Numbered from the stretch's first letter, positions 26,752-36,433 are shown. The stretch is DNA of 58,479 nucleotides from an uncultured Rhodopila sp. (GCF_903915725.1 NZ_CAIWTY010000081.1:1-58479), one strand, 5' to 3'. A program made the numbers and translations. The notes: generated by a model not told the origin, from the letters alone.

Positions 26752-27960
26752 TTGGCGAGTGAGACAGTCGGCGATGCCGGTTCCCGTCACCGGCCGGATG
26801 AGGACGTGCATGACAAGCGCCCGCCTCCCCGTGCCGACGCGGCGGACGGAAGATCGTCCCGATCGGCTGATAACCCACGGGACCGCGACGATGAACCGGA
26901 TCGCGGCGGGGACGGCGGCGACAGGCCGCATCGGCGCTGGCCGCTGTATGTCCTCGCGGCCGTCGTGGTGCTGGCGATCATCGGCGGTGTTGTCTACTGG
27001 CTGATGACTCGCGGGCTGGAGAGCACCGACGACGCCTATACCGATGGCAACGCCGTTGCCTTTGCCGCCAAGGTATCCGGCTACGTCACCGAGCTTCATG
27101 TCGACGACAATATGTTCGTGCATGCCGGCGACCTGCTGCTGAAGATCGACCCGCGCGACTATATCACCGCGCGCGATCAGGCCCGTGCCAGCCTGTCCCT
27201 CGCCCGGGCGCAATTGTCCAGCGCGCAGGTCGATCTCGACATCGCCCGCGTCCGGGTGCCGGCGACGTTGCAGCAGGCCAAGGCGCAGCTTGAGCAGGCC
27301 AAGGCCAACCAGGCACAGGCCGAGCGCGATTATCGCCGCCAGCGCGCCGTCGATCCGCGGGCGACGACGCAGACCAATGTCGACCAGGCGACCGCTCAGA
27401 TGCAGACGACCAACGCGGCGGTGTCCAATGCCGACGCACAGGTGCAGATTGCATCATTGGTGCAGCAGAACATCCAGGCGGCGGAGGACACCGTCCGCCA
27501 GCGCGAGGCCCAGGTGGCGCAGGCCGAGGCCAACCTCGCCCAGGCCGAGGTGAATCTGTCCTACACCACCCTGACCGCACCGGCGGATGGCACGATCACG
27601 CGGCGCAACGTCGATCTCGGCACCTTCGTGCAGGCCGGGCAGCAGGTGTTCTATATCGTCCGGCCGGAGGTCTGGGTCACCGCCAACTTCAAGGAAACCC
27701 AGCTTGCCGACATGAAAGCCGGCGATGCCGTATCCATGAGCGTCGATGCGTACCCGAACCTGACCTTGCACGGCCACGTGGACAGCATCCAGGAGGGCAG
27801 CGGCGCGCGGTTCTCGGCATTTCCGGCCGAGAATGCGACCGGCAACTTCGTCAAGATCGTCCGCCGCGTGCCGGTCAAGATCATTATCGACAGTGGCCTG
27901 GACAACCGGCACGGACTGCCGCTGGGCATCTCGGTGGTGCCGACGGTGACCGTGCGATGA
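26752..27960 (+). CDS. EmrA/HlyD-type membrane fusion protein
   Basis: Encodes 402 residues from a TTG start with AGGGG 6 bases upstream. A highly charged cytoplasmic N-terminus of about 62 residues, one membrane span (about 64-85), a lipoyl-like half-motif, a long helical hairpin rich in Ala/Gln (about 140-270) and a beta-barrel end. It forms the periplasmic link between the inner-membrane pump and the outer-membrane channel. Last four bases overlap the emrB-like gene (ATGA). The unusually long, Arg/Asp-rich N-terminus is odd for EmrA. Confidence 0.92.
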   Translation: MASETVGDAGSRHRPDEDVHDKRPPPRADAADGRSSRSADNPRDRDDEPDRGGDGGDRPHRRWPLYVLAAVVVLAIIGGVVYWLMTRGLESTDDAYTDGNAVAFAAKVSGYVTELHVDDNMFVHAGDLLLKIDPRDYITARDQARASLSLARAQLSSAQVDLDIARVRVPATLQQAKAQLEQAKANQAQAERDYRRQRAVDPRATTQTNVDQATAQMQTTNAAVSNADAQVQIASLVQQNIQAAEDTVRQREAQVAQAEANLAQAEVNLSYTTLTAPADGTITRRNVDLGTFVQAGQQVFYIVRPEVWVTANFKETQLADMKAGDAVSMSVDAYPNLTLHGHVDSIQEGSGARFSAFPAENATGNFVKIVRRVPVKIIIDSGLDNRHGLPLGISVVPTVTVR

Positions 27961-29528
27961 GCGATGCGCCCGGGCAGTGGAAGCCGCGAGCCAACCCGTG
28001 GGTGGTGGCGGTGATCGTCACGCTCGGTGCGTTCATGGAGGTGCTGGACACCACCATCGTGAACGTTTCTTTGCCGCACATCTCCGGCAGCCTGTCGATC
28101 AGCAGCGACGAGGCGACCTGGGCTTTGACGACGTATCTTGTCGCCAACGGGATCGTCCTGACCATCTCCGGCGCGCTCAGCCGGCGGCTCGGGCGGAAAT
28201 GCTACTTCCTGATCTGCATCGGGATGTTTACGGCGATGTCGCTGGCCTGCGGCCTGACCGAGCAGTTCTGGCAGATCCTGGTGTTCCGCGCCCTGCAAGG
28301 GTTTTTCGGCGGCGGACTGCAGCCGACGCAGCAGGCGATCATCCTGGATCATTTTCCGCCCGAAAAGCGCCAGCAGGCGTTTTCGCTGACCGCGGTCGCC
28401 ATCATCATCGCACCCGTGGTCGGGCCGGTGCTGGGCGGCTGGCTGACGGATACCTATAGCTGGCACTGGATCTTCCTGATCAACATTCCCATCGGCATCC
28501 TGACGTTTTTCGGCGTGCTGCAATATGTCGAAGACTCGCCGGCGATCGAGCGGGAGAAGCGCACCGCGCCGCGCTTCGACTATCTCGGCGTGTTCTTTAT
28601 CGCACTGGCCCTGGGGTGCCTGGAAGTCGGCGTTGATCGCGGCGAGGACTATGATTGGCTGGGTTCGAACTTCGTCCGGCTGATGTTCATCCTGTCGGCC
28701 TGCGGGTTCATCTTCGGGATTACGTATCTGCTGTATGTGCGCAACCCGATCGTCAATCTGCGAGTGTTCAAGGACCGTAACCTGGCACTCGGGTCGTTGC
28801 AGATCGCCATCATGGGTTTTGTGCTATACGCCAGCGCGGTGCTGATTCCGCAGTTCGCGCAGCAGCAGCTTGGTTACAACGCGACCTGGGCCGGTCTGGT
28901 GCTGGCACCCGGCGCCGTGGTGCTGGTCATGCTCATTCCGGTCGCCGGCCGGTTGATGAATCTTATTCCAACGAAATATATCGTCGCCGGCGGCGGCCTG
29001 GCGCTCGGTTGCGCCCTGATCTATTCGATGAACCTTGTGCCGGAGCTGGATTTTTACCACCTGGTGTTGTTTCGCGCGGCGCAGACCGCGGCGTTGGCGC
29101 TGCTGTTCGTGCCGATAAGCACGATCGCCTATGCGACCGTGCCGGCGGAATTGAACGGCGATGCGACGGCGCTGTTCAGCATGGCGCGCAATGTCTTCGG
29201 CGGCATCGGCATTTCCGTTTCGACCGCGCTGGTGACCGAGCATCTGCAGATCCGCCAGGCACACCTGGTCGATCATTTGGGTCCGACCAACCAGCCGTAT
29301 AACGATTTGCTCCAGCAGACGCAGCAGGGACTGATCGATATGGGGCACTCCGCGGCGCAGGCGATGCAGATGGCGCCGGGGCAGGTGTACCAGATGTTGC
29401 AGACCCAGACGGCGGTGCTGGCGTATAACGACGTGTTCCTGCTGACCGCGCTGATGTCGTTTGTGATGATCCCGACGGCGTTGTGCATGTCCGGGATCAA
29501 GACGAAATCCAGCGGCGGGGGGCATTGA
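27957..29528 (+). CDS. DHA2-family multidrug efflux MFS transporter (EmrB-like)
   Basis: Encodes 523 residues with about 14 spans. Motifs: Leu-Asp-Thr-Thr-Ile-Val-Asn-Val (motif D1 of DHA2), Arg-Arg-Leu-Gly-Arg-Lys and Pro-Val-Val-Gly-Pro-Val-Leu-Gly-Gly (antiporter motif C). It exports drugs or other hydrophobic compounds using the proton gradient, working with the EmrA-like protein. Its stop is followed by a repeat and then the outer-membrane channel gene. Confidence 0.95.
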   Translation: MSDAPGQWKPRANPWVVAVIVTLGAFMEVLDTTIVNVSLPHISGSLSISSDEATWALTTYLVANGIVLTISGALSRRLGRKCYFLICIGMFTAMSLACGLTEQFWQILVFRALQGFFGGGLQPTQQAIILDHFPPEKRQQAFSLTAVAIIIAPVVGPVLGGWLTDTYSWHWIFLINIPIGILTFFGVLQYVEDSPAIEREKRTAPRFDYLGVFFIALALGCLEVGVDRGEDYDWLGSNFVRLMFILSACGFIFGITYLLYVRNPIVNLRVFKDRNLALGSLQIAIMGFVLYASAVLIPQFAQQQLGYNATWAGLVLAPGAVVLVMLIPVAGRLMNLIPTKYIVAGGGLALGCALIYSMNLVPELDFYHLVLFRAAQTAALALLFVPISTIAYATVPAELNGDATALFSMARNVFGGIGISVSTALVTEHLQIRQAHLVDHLGPTNQPYNDLLQQTQQGLIDMGHSAAQAMQMAPGQVYQMLQTQTAVLAYNDVFLLTALMSFVMIPTALCMSGIKTKSSGGGH

Positions 29529-29571
29529 TGGTCACGCGCCCCGTGTCCCCGCCGCTGGTGTCCCCGGCCCC

Positions 29572-29665
29572 TGTGTCATCGCCGGGCTTGGCCCGGCCAT
29601 CCACGACTTGCAGTGCCGGCGCGGACAAAGGCGTGGATGGCCGGGCCAAGCCCGGCCATGACACA
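29572..29665. repeat. Dispersed palindromic repeat, copy 4 (inside efflux operon)
   Basis: TGTCAT-GCCGGGC arm, GGCCATCCACG, loop, GGCGTGGATGG, CCGGGC arm, CATGACA. It lies between the emrB-like stop and the preferred start of the outer-membrane factor gene, though a reading frame runs through it. Confidence 0.8.
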
Positions 29666-29677
29666 TCAGGCCGGGGC

Positions 29678-31324
29678 ATGCCCGGCAGCGGGACGACGCG
29701 GGCGTGGCCATCGCCCTCCCGCATCCCGCTTCTCGCCCTGGCCGCCAGCCTCGCCGCCTGCACCGCCGGCCCCGACTTCACGCCGCCCAAACCGCCCGAG
29801 GTCGCCACCTGGAACGATCCCTCGGCGCATCGCGCCCGGGCGCCGGTCAGCCCGGAGACCAACCCCGACCCGAAATGGTGGGACGGCTTCCACGATCCCG
29901 TCCTGACCGCCGTGATCGAGAAAGCCATCGCCGGCAACCTCAACCTGCAACAGGCCGTGCTGCGCGTCGTCGAATCCCGCCAGGGCGAAGTCACCGCCCG
30001 CGCGGCCGGCCTGCCGAGCGTCAATGGCACCGGCAGCTACATGCGCGAGCAGCTTGGCCTGCGCGGCATCCTGCTGTCCTCCGGCGTCGAAGGCCAAGTC
30101 AATGCGCTCGGCCAGCCCGGGTCGCCGCTGAACACGTTCAGCCCCGGCCTCGGCAACCGGGTCGGCAGCGGACTCGACGGCACGCTGAACAAGCTGTCCC
30201 AGCCGGTCAATCTGTTCCAGTACGGCCTCAGCTCGTCCTGGGAACTCGACCTGTTCGGCCGCGTCCGCCGCTCGGAGGAAGCGGCGAAGGCCAATACCGA
30301 GGCCTCGATCGAAGCTACCAACGATGCGCTGGTGATGCTGGAAGGGCAGGTGGCCCAGGCCTACCTCCAGCTCCGCGGCGCCCAGGCGCTGACCGCCAGC
30401 CAGCAGGAGAACATTCGCACCGCGCAGGCCGCCTACGACCTGACGGTAAAGCGCCAGCGCCAGGGCCTGACGACGGAGCTGGACGTCGATCAGTCCCGCA
30501 CCCAGCTCTCCAACTTCCAGTCGCAATTGCCGGGCTACGAAAAGCAGGCCGAACAGGCGATGAACCGCCTGAGCGTGCTGACCGGCCAGCCGCCCGGTAC
30601 CTTGGACGCGATGCTCGGCCCGGTGGCGCCGCTGCCGAAGGTGCCGGCCGTGGTGGGCATCGGCGTGCCCGCGTCGCTGGCAAGGCGGCGGCCCGACATC
30701 CGCCAGGCGGAGGCGCGGCTGCACGCGGCGACCGCCAATGTCGGCGTCGCCACCGCCAGCTTCTATCCGGACGTCTCGCTGACCGGCAGCCTCGGCCTGC
30801 GGGCGCTGGACGGCTATTACCTGACGAATTGGGCGAGCGCGTTTTACTCGTTCGGTCCCAGTGTTTCACTGCCGATATTCCAGGGCGGGCGCCTGACCGC
30901 CGGTCTGCGTCTGGCGCGGGCGCAGGAAGCCGAGGCGGCGTTGGCCTATCGCGGCACTGTGCTGAACGCGTTGCAGGAGGTCGAGGACGCCCTGGTCGCC
31001 TACCGCACCGACAAGGTCGCCCGCGATCATCTGGCGGACTCGGTCCGCACCGGCCAACTGACCCTGTACCTGGCGCGCGACAGCTATTCGCACGGGCTGT
31101 CGGACTTCATCCAGGTGCTGGATGCCGAGCGCACCCTGACGGCATCGCGCCAGCAACTGGTGCAGGCCGACGTGGCGCTGACCAACGACGTGGTGGGTCT
31201 TTACAACGCGCTCGGCGGCGGCTGGCAGGAGGACGCGGCGGATATCGATGCGCCGGTGATCGCGACGGCGGATCCGGTGGTGCCGGCGGCGCTGGACAGC
31301 GTAGCGGCGGCGCCGCCTCAATAG
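29678..31324 (+). CDS. NodT/OprM-family outer-membrane efflux lipoprotein
   Basis: Encodes 548 residues from ATG 29678, with GGCCGGGG upstream and a type II signal peptide ending Leu-Ala-Ala-Cys (Cys28). A start at 29528 (TGATG with emrB) would add 50 residues encoded by the palindromic repeat before the signal peptide, which is unlikely. Two OEP repeats with long helices; Asp-Leu-Phe-Gly-Arg and Arg-Arg-Pro-Asp-Ile signatures are intact. It forms the exit duct for the EmrAB-like pump. The C-terminus has an Ala/Pro/Val-rich tail. Confidence 0.92.
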   Translation: MPGSGTTRAWPSPSRIPLLALAASLAACTAGPDFTPPKPPEVATWNDPSAHRARAPVSPETNPDPKWWDGFHDPVLTAVIEKAIAGNLNLQQAVLRVVESRQGEVTARAAGLPSVNGTGSYMREQLGLRGILLSSGVEGQVNALGQPGSPLNTFSPGLGNRVGSGLDGTLNKLSQPVNLFQYGLSSSWELDLFGRVRRSEEAAKANTEASIEATNDALVMLEGQVAQAYLQLRGAQALTASQQENIRTAQAAYDLTVKRQRQGLTTELDVDQSRTQLSNFQSQLPGYEKQAEQAMNRLSVLTGQPPGTLDAMLGPVAPLPKVPAVVGIGVPASLARRRPDIRQAEARLHAATANVGVATASFYPDVSLTGSLGLRALDGYYLTNWASAFYSFGPSVSLPIFQGGRLTAGLRLARAQEAEAALAYRGTVLNALQEVEDALVAYRTDKVARDHLADSVRTGQLTLYLARDSYSHGLSDFIQVLDAERTLTASRQQLVQADVALTNDVVGLYNALGGGWQEDAADIDAPVIATADPVVPAALDSVAAAPPQ

Positions 31325-31420
31325 TGGCCGGCGGTGACCCGCACACAGATTCCGCTTGCAATCCTGCAACCTATCAGTGTAAAGAACAAAACACGAACAA
31401 TTTGCAAGGCCCGCCGCCCC

Positions 31421-32137
31421 ATGCCCGCCAAAACCGCCGCCTCCCCACTTTCCCCGGTAGACCCCCGGATCGGCCTGCGGTTCGCGGCAGCCGAGCACCT
31501 CATCCCGTTCTTCCGCATCCAAATCGCCGACACCCCCACCGCTCGCCGCATGGCGCACAGCGCGCTGGACGCCTACTACCCGGAAAGTCGCGCGGATTTC
31601 ATCAACGCCGCCCGTACCATCGCATTTTCGATGGCCGCCATCGCCCTGCTCGGCAAGGCGACGGCAACGCCCAACCTCACCATGCCGGAGCAACTGCGCG
31701 CCTATGGCTGCGCCAACGCCCTGAACCGCTCAGCCGAACAAAGCGAGCGCAGCATGATGGTCCGGCGTGCCTACCTCCACGCCAACCCGCAGCCGGAGCG
31801 CCCGCCCATCCCGCCGGCCGAGAGCACGACCATTTCGCCACAGGATGAGGCCGAGATCGAGGCCCGGGTCGCCGAAGCCATGCAGGAATACCGCGCCGCC
31901 TGCGCCCGGTCCGCGGCTGAAAAGCAGCCGCCGCAAGCCGAAGCGCCGAATCCGCAGCCCGCGCCTTCGGCCGAGCCGCCATTCCGGACCCCGGCCTCGC
32001 TGGAGGCCGCGCTTCGCTCCGCCATGCCCGGGTTCGACGCGGAAGCGGGACGGGTCACGCCGATAACGGACGGGCTGTTGCGGCGTGGCGCCCGGGACGG
32101 TGTCCCCGGCCCGAATGGGGTTCAGCGAACGGTGTAG
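31421..32137 (+). CDS. Hypothetical protein, conserved-looking
   Basis: Encodes 238 residues. Residues 14-80 are hydrophobic to amphipathic helices (Ala-Ala-Glu-His-Leu-Ile-Pro-Phe-Phe-Arg, then Asp-Ala-Tyr-Tyr-Pro-Glu-Ser); the C-terminal part is Pro/Ala/Glu-rich and disordered. No catalytic motif. ATG 31421 chosen because the upstream in-frame extension looks non-coding; the ribosome-binding site is weak. I cannot name a family. Confidence 0.65.
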   Translation: MPAKTAASPLSPVDPRIGLRFAAAEHLIPFFRIQIADTPTARRMAHSALDAYYPESRADFINAARTIAFSMAAIALLGKATATPNLTMPEQLRAYGCANALNRSAEQSERSMMVRRAYLHANPQPERPPIPPAESTTISPQDEAEIEARVAEAMQEYRAACARSAAEKQPPQAEAPNPQPAPSAEPPFRTPASLEAALRSAMPGFDAEAGRVTPITDGLLRRGARDGVPGPNGVQRTV

Positions 32138-32211
32138 CGCGGGTCAGGGCGGATGACCGGTTACCGCGTCGCCGACGATGCTGAGCGCGACGCGGCCCGG
32201 GCCTCAAGTCC

Positions 32212-33468
32212 TCAGCCGGCGTCCCGCTTCTCCAGCGCCGCCAGCAGGATGCACAGGGCGATCCCCTCCGCCGCATCGCGCACATCCTTCAGCGGCGGGA
32301 ATGTCGGTGCCAGCCGCAGATTCTGGTCTCGGGCATCAACGCCGTACGGCGACGTCGCCCCCGCCGGGGTCAGCGCCAGCCCGGCGTCGCGTGCCAGTTC
32401 CACCACCCGGCGCGCCGTACCCTCGGTCGCATCCAAACTGATGAAGTAACCGCCTTCCGGCCGCGACCAGGACGCAACGTTCCGGTTGCCGAGCCGCGAC
32501 TCCAGCGCCGTCTCCACCGCCTGGAACTTCGGCTCCAGGATCGCCCGGTGCGCATCCATATGCCGCTCCAAACCCGCCCAGTCCTTCAGGAACCGCACGT
32601 GCCGGAGCTGGTTCAGCTTATCCGAGCCGATGGTCCGCTTCTCCGCCCGCGCCAGATACCATTTCACGTTTGCCGCGGACCCGCCGAAGAACGCCAGCCC
32701 GCCCCCAGCCAGGGTAATCTTCGATGTGGACGCGAAGATGAACGCCCGGTCCGGATACCCGGCCGCCGCGCAGGCCTCCAGGACATTCAGGATCTCCAGC
32801 CGCTGCGCCGTCAGGTGATGGACGGCGTAGGCATTGTCCCAGAACAGCCGGAAATCCGGCGCGCCGGTGCGCATCGCGGCCAGCCGCCGCACGGTTTCGT
32901 CGGAGTAAACATCCCCGCTCGGGTTGGCATACTTGGGCACGCACCACATGCCCTTTACCGCCGGATCCGCCGCCAGCGCCTCCACCGCGTCGAGGTCCGG
33001 GCCGTCCCCGGTCATCGGCACCGGCAGCATGCGGATGCCGAATTCCTCGCACAGCTTGAAGTGGCGGTCATAGCCGGGGACCGGGCAGATGAAGGCGATG
33101 TCGGCGGTCTTGCCCCAGGGTTCGACGGAGCCCGGAACGCCCTTCAGCAGCGCCCAGACGATGCTGTCATGCATCACCGCCAGGCTGGAGTTGTCCGCCA
33201 CCACCACCTGTGCCGGCGGCACGCCGAGCAGCGGGGCGAACAGCGCGCGCGCCTCCGGCAGGCCCTGCAGCACGCCGTAGTTGCGGGCGTCGTCCCCGGC
33301 GGCGGAGAAATGATCCAGGTTGCCAGGCAGCGCCAGCAGCCCGTTGGCCAGGTCGAGCTGCTCCGGCGACGGTTTGCCGCGCGTCATGTCCAGCTTCAGG
33401 CCGCGCGCCCGGAACGCCTCATACTCGGCCCGCACGGTGGCCAGATCGTCCCCGTTCGTTAATGTCAT
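32212..33468 (-). CDS. Class I aminotransferase, type Ic aspartate aminotransferase-like
   Basis: Encodes 418 residues of the PLP fold-I group. Recognisable: Arg-Gly-Lys-Pro near the N-terminus, Asn-Pro-Ser-Gly-Asp, Trp-Asp-Asn-Ala-Tyr and the PLP Lys in Ser-Thr-Ser-Lys-Ile-Thr. This subgroup catalyses aspartate/2-oxoglutarate transamination in some bacteria. It stands alone, followed by a repeat copy at its upstream end. Confidence 0.9.
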   Translation of the reverse strand: MTLTNGDDLATVRAEYEAFRARGLKLDMTRGKPSPEQLDLANGLLALPGNLDHFSAAGDDARNYGVLQGLPEARALFAPLLGVPPAQVVVADNSSLAVMHDSIVWALLKGVPGSVEPWGKTADIAFICPVPGYDRHFKLCEEFGIRMLPVPMTGDGPDLDAVEALAADPAVKGMWCVPKYANPSGDVYSDETVRRLAAMRTGAPDFRLFWDNAYAVHHLTAQRLEILNVLEACAAAGYPDRAFIFASTSKITLAGGGLAFFGGSAANVKWYLARAEKRTIGSDKLNQLRHVRFLKDWAGLERHMDAHRAILEPKFQAVETALESRLGNRNVASWSRPEGGYFISLDATEGTARRVVELARDAGLALTPAGATSPYGVDARDQNLRLAPTFPPLKDVRDAAEGIALCILLAALEKRDAG

Positions 33469-33516
33469 GGCGAAATCAGACTCCGAAAGGATCAGCAGGA
33501 AGCGGTCACGTGAACT

Positions 33517-33607
33517 CCGTCATGGCGGGCGCAGGCCCGCCATCCAGGCCTTTGCCGCAACCGGCACCGACAGGCGTGGATGGTCCGCCTGCGCGGACCA
33601 TGACGGG
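33517..33607. repeat. Dispersed palindromic repeat, copy 5
   Basis: CGTCATG, GGCGGG/CCCGCC arm, ATCCAGGCC (one core change), loop, GGCGTGGATGG, TCCGC/GCGGA arm, CATGACGG. Located between the aminotransferase start and the SDR stop. Confidence 0.85.
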
Positions 33608-33650
33608 GAGAGGACGGTGCGTCAACACAACGATTTAACCGCCTCCCCGT

Positions 33651-34355
33651 CTAAGCAACAACCAGTTCCCCGTTCCGCTGCTCCGACGGCAGGCACAGCG
33701 CCGCCAGCCCGGGCGCCACCGTCTCCGGCCCCGGCAATACCGACTTGTCCTCGCCGGGAAACGCCTGCATGCGCATCCGCGTCGCCACCGGCCCCGGATC
33801 GAACAGGTTCGCCCGCACCGTCGTGGTCGCCAGCTCCTGCGCCCAGGTCAGCACCAGGTGCTCCATCCCGGCTTTGGTTGCCCCCATCGCGCCCCAGTAG
33901 GCCCGAGGCTGCCGCGCGCGGCTTTCGGTCACGAACACCGCCCGCCCGGCAGGCGACTGGCGCAGCAGCGGCTCCGACGTGCGGATCAGCCGCCAGCTTG
34001 CCGTCAGGTTCACCGCGAGAACCGAGGCCCAATCCTCCGGCAGGATGTGCGACACCGGCGTCAGCCGCCCGAGTGCCCCGGCATTGTGCACCAGGATATC
34101 CAGCCGCCCGAAGCGCTGGAACAACGTCGGCCCGAGCGAATCGATCAGCGCGTCTTCCTTCAGGTCCAGCGCCAGAATGCTCGCCTCGCCGCCCACCGCG
34201 CGGATGGCGTCGTCGGTTTCCTCCAGCGCGCCTTGCGTCCGGCCGGTCAGCACCACCCGGGCGCCGAGCCGCGCCAGTTCCACCGCCGTGGCCGCGCCGA
34301 TACCGCGGCTGGCGCCGGTCACCAGCGCCACCGAGCCGTCAAGCAAACCCGCCAT
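33651..34355 (-). CDS. SDR-family protein with Tyr-to-Met at the active site
   Basis: Encodes 234 residues, classical SDR: Thr-Gly-Ala-Ser-Arg-Gly-Ile-Gly (13-20), His-Asn-Ala-Gly, Ser145, and Lys161. The Tyr of Tyr-x3-Lys is Met157 (Met-Gly-Ala-Thr-Lys); the ATG codon was checked. It resembles YciK-type proteins, in which this Tyr is normally present. The start overlaps the purF stop (TGATG), so it is translated from the radA-cvpA-purF transcript. Probably non-catalytic or with altered chemistry. Confidence 0.88.
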   Translation of the reverse strand: MAGLLDGSVALVTGASRGIGAATAVELARLGARVVLTGRTQGALEETDDAIRAVGGEASILALDLKEDALIDSLGPTLFQRFGRLDILVHNAGALGRLTPVSHILPEDWASVLAVNLTASWRLIRTSEPLLRQSPAGRAVFVTESRARQPRAYWGAMGATKAGMEHLVLTWAQELATTTVRANLFDPGPVATRMRMQAFPGEDKSVLPGPETVAPGLAALCLPSEQRNGELVVA

Positions 34356-35836
34356 CAGTTCCCCACAGTCAACAAGCTCAATTGCCGATCGGCCGATTCC
34401 TGCTGGTCGGGCAGGGCGATCGGGTAGTCGCCGGTGAAGCAGGCGTCGCAGTAATACGGCTTGGCCGGATCGCGCCCCGGCTTGCCGAGCGCGCGGTACA
34501 GCCCGTCGATCGAAATGAAGGCCAGGCTGTCGGCGCCGATAAGCTCCGCCATCTGCGCGACATCGTGCTGCGCCGCGAGCAGCTTGCTGCGCTCCGGCGT
34601 GTCGATCCCGTAGAAGCAGGAATGCGTCGTCGGCGGCGAGGATACCCGCATATGCACCTCCTTCGCCCCGGCCGCCCGCACCATCTCGACGATCTTCTTG
34701 CTGGTGGTGCCGCGGACGATCGAGTCATCGACCAGGATGACGCGCTTGCCGTCCAGCACCGGGCGGTTCGCGGAATGCTTCAGCTTCACCCCGAGATGGC
34801 GGATATGGTCCGTCGGCTCGATGAAGGTGCGGCCGACATAGTGGTTGCGGATGATGCCAAGCTCGAACGGGATGCCGCTCTGCTTGGAATAACCCATCGC
34901 CGCCGGAACGCCGGAATCCGGCACCGGGACGATGACGTCGGCGTCCACCGGCGATTCCTGCGCCAGTTCGGCGCCGATACGCTTGCGCGCGTCGTAGACC
35001 GGCATGCCTTCGACGATGGAATCCGGGCGGGAGAAGTAGATGTATTCGAACACGCAGAACCGTTCCCGCACGCGGTTGAACGGCTTGATGCTGTGCACGC
35101 CCTGGTCGTTGATGACGACGATCTCGCCCGGCTCGACATCGCGGACGAAGTCGGCGCCGACGATGTCCAGGGCGCAGCTTTCGCTGGCCAACACCCAGCC
35201 GCCGGTGCCCTCGGTGCCGATGCGGCCGAGGATCAGCGGACGCACGCCGAGCGGGTCGCGCACGCCCATCAGCGCCTGGTTGGACAGCGCCACCAGCGAA
35301 TAGGCGCCGACGACCTGCTTCAGCGCGTCGATCAGGCGGTCCACGACGGTGGAATACAGGCTGATGGCGATCAGGTGGACGAAGACTTCGGAGTCGGTGG
35401 TGGACTGGAACAGGCAGCCGCGGCGGACCAGGGCGCGGTGCAGGATATGCGCGTTGGTCAGGTTGCCGTTATGCGCCACCGCGAACCCGCCGAACTCGAA
35501 ATCCGCATACAGCGGCTGCACGTTCCGGAGAACCGTGTCGCCGGTGGTGGCGTAGCGGTTATGCCCGATGGCGATGCGGCCGGGCAGCTTCTCGATCACC
35601 CGCGCATCGCTGAAATTATCGCCGACAAGCCCCATGCCGCGATGCGAGTGAAAGCGCGTCCCGTCGAAGCTGGTGATGCCGGTGGCCTCCTGCCCGCGAT
35701 GCTGCAGCGCATGCAAGCCGAGTGCCGTGACCGCCGTGGCGCTGGGCACGTTCCAGACGCCGAAGACGCCGCATTCCTCGTGCAGGGAGTCGTCGTCCCC
35801 GGGATCGTCGGCCAAGTCCGGACAATGGGACGCCAT
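34355..35836 (-). CDS. purF: Amidophosphoribosyltransferase
   Basis: Encodes 493 residues. First committed step of purine synthesis: PRPP plus glutamine to phosphoribosylamine. An N-terminal propeptide of 21 residues precedes the glutaminase nucleophile Cys22 (Glu-Glu-Cys-Gly-Val-Phe-Gly). The phosphoribosyltransferase part has Val-Ile-Leu-Val-Asp-Asp-Ser-Ile-Val-Arg-Gly-Thr-Thr. The ATG at 35836 has AGGAG 9 bases upstream; a TTG at 35845 is too close to it. Follows cvpA by 12 bases. Confidence 0.97.
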   Translation of the reverse strand: MASHCPDLADDPGDDDSLHEECGVFGVWNVPSATAVTALGLHALQHRGQEATGITSFDGTRFHSHRGMGLVGDNFSDARVIEKLPGRIAIGHNRYATTGDTVLRNVQPLYADFEFGGFAVAHNGNLTNAHILHRALVRRGCLFQSTTDSEVFVHLIAISLYSTVVDRLIDALKQVVGAYSLVALSNQALMGVRDPLGVRPLILGRIGTEGTGGWVLASESCALDIVGADFVRDVEPGEIVVINDQGVHSIKPFNRVRERFCVFEYIYFSRPDSIVEGMPVYDARKRIGAELAQESPVDADVIVPVPDSGVPAAMGYSKQSGIPFELGIIRNHYVGRTFIEPTDHIRHLGVKLKHSANRPVLDGKRVILVDDSIVRGTTSKKIVEMVRAAGAKEVHMRVSSPPTTHSCFYGIDTPERSKLLAAQHDVAQMAELIGADSLAFISIDGLYRALGKPGRDPAKPYYCDACFTGDYPIALPDQQESADRQLSLLTVGN

Positions 35837-35848
35837 GGATGACAACTC

Positions 35849-36433
35849 CTAATCGCGGACTGGTAGCTTGCCGGTGGCGCGCCCTTGCGGGTTGGCGCGC
35901 AGCAAGGCATCAGCCGTGGTATCGCGACCCTCCGGCGGAGGATCAAGGCGATGGGGCCGGTAATTTTCCGGCAGTTGGTCCCGCACCCAGACCGCAGCCT
36001 GGTAAGCCGGGTAAAGCGTGCGGGCTTTCAGCACGGGATCGGGCCAGCGTTCGATCGGGAACACCATCTGTCCGAGGATATAGGCGATCACCACGACCGC
36101 CGCACCCCGCGCGAGTCCGAATACCAGACCCAGGGTCCGATCCACGCCGCCTAGAGCCGAACGACGGACCAGGCGGCCGAGGGTGCCGGCGACGATGGTG
36201 AAGACGATCAGGGAGCCGAGAAACACGAGGGAGAAGCTGACAGGATCAACCCATTCGGGCGACGGCATCCAGCCGCGCACCACGTCGCGCATCGCCGGTG
36301 CCCCGGCGAAGGCCGCCGCGACGGCGCCCACCCAGGCACCGACGCCTAGGATTTCGCGCACGAAACCGCGCGCAAACGCCATCAGCCCGGAAATCCCGAG
36401 GAACCCAAAGACCGCCAGGTCAACCCACGTCAT
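35849..36433 (-). CDS. cvpA: CvpA-family inner-membrane protein
   Basis: Encodes 194 residues with four membrane spans, the first beginning Thr-Trp-Val-Asp, then a hydrophilic C-terminal tail. CvpA proteins are linked to envelope homeostasis and, in Escherichia coli, colicin V production; they commonly sit next to purF, as here. It lies 62 bases after radA on the same strand, with purF 12 bases downstream. Confidence 0.94.
   Translation of the reverse strand: MTWVDLAVFGFLGISGLMAFARGFVREILGVGAWVGAVAAAFAGAPAMRDVVRGWMPSPEWVDPVSFSLVFLGSLIVFTIVAGTLGRLVRRSALGGVDRTLGLVFGLARGAAVVVIAYILGQMVFPIERWPDPVLKARTLYPAYQAAVWVRDQLPENYRPHRLDPPPEGRDTTADALLRANPQGRATGKLPVRD

Noticed and set aside
29704..31848. 714-codon plus-strand frame overlapping the outer-membrane gene
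   Set aside because: Arg/Pro/Gly-rich out-of-frame translation of the channel gene.
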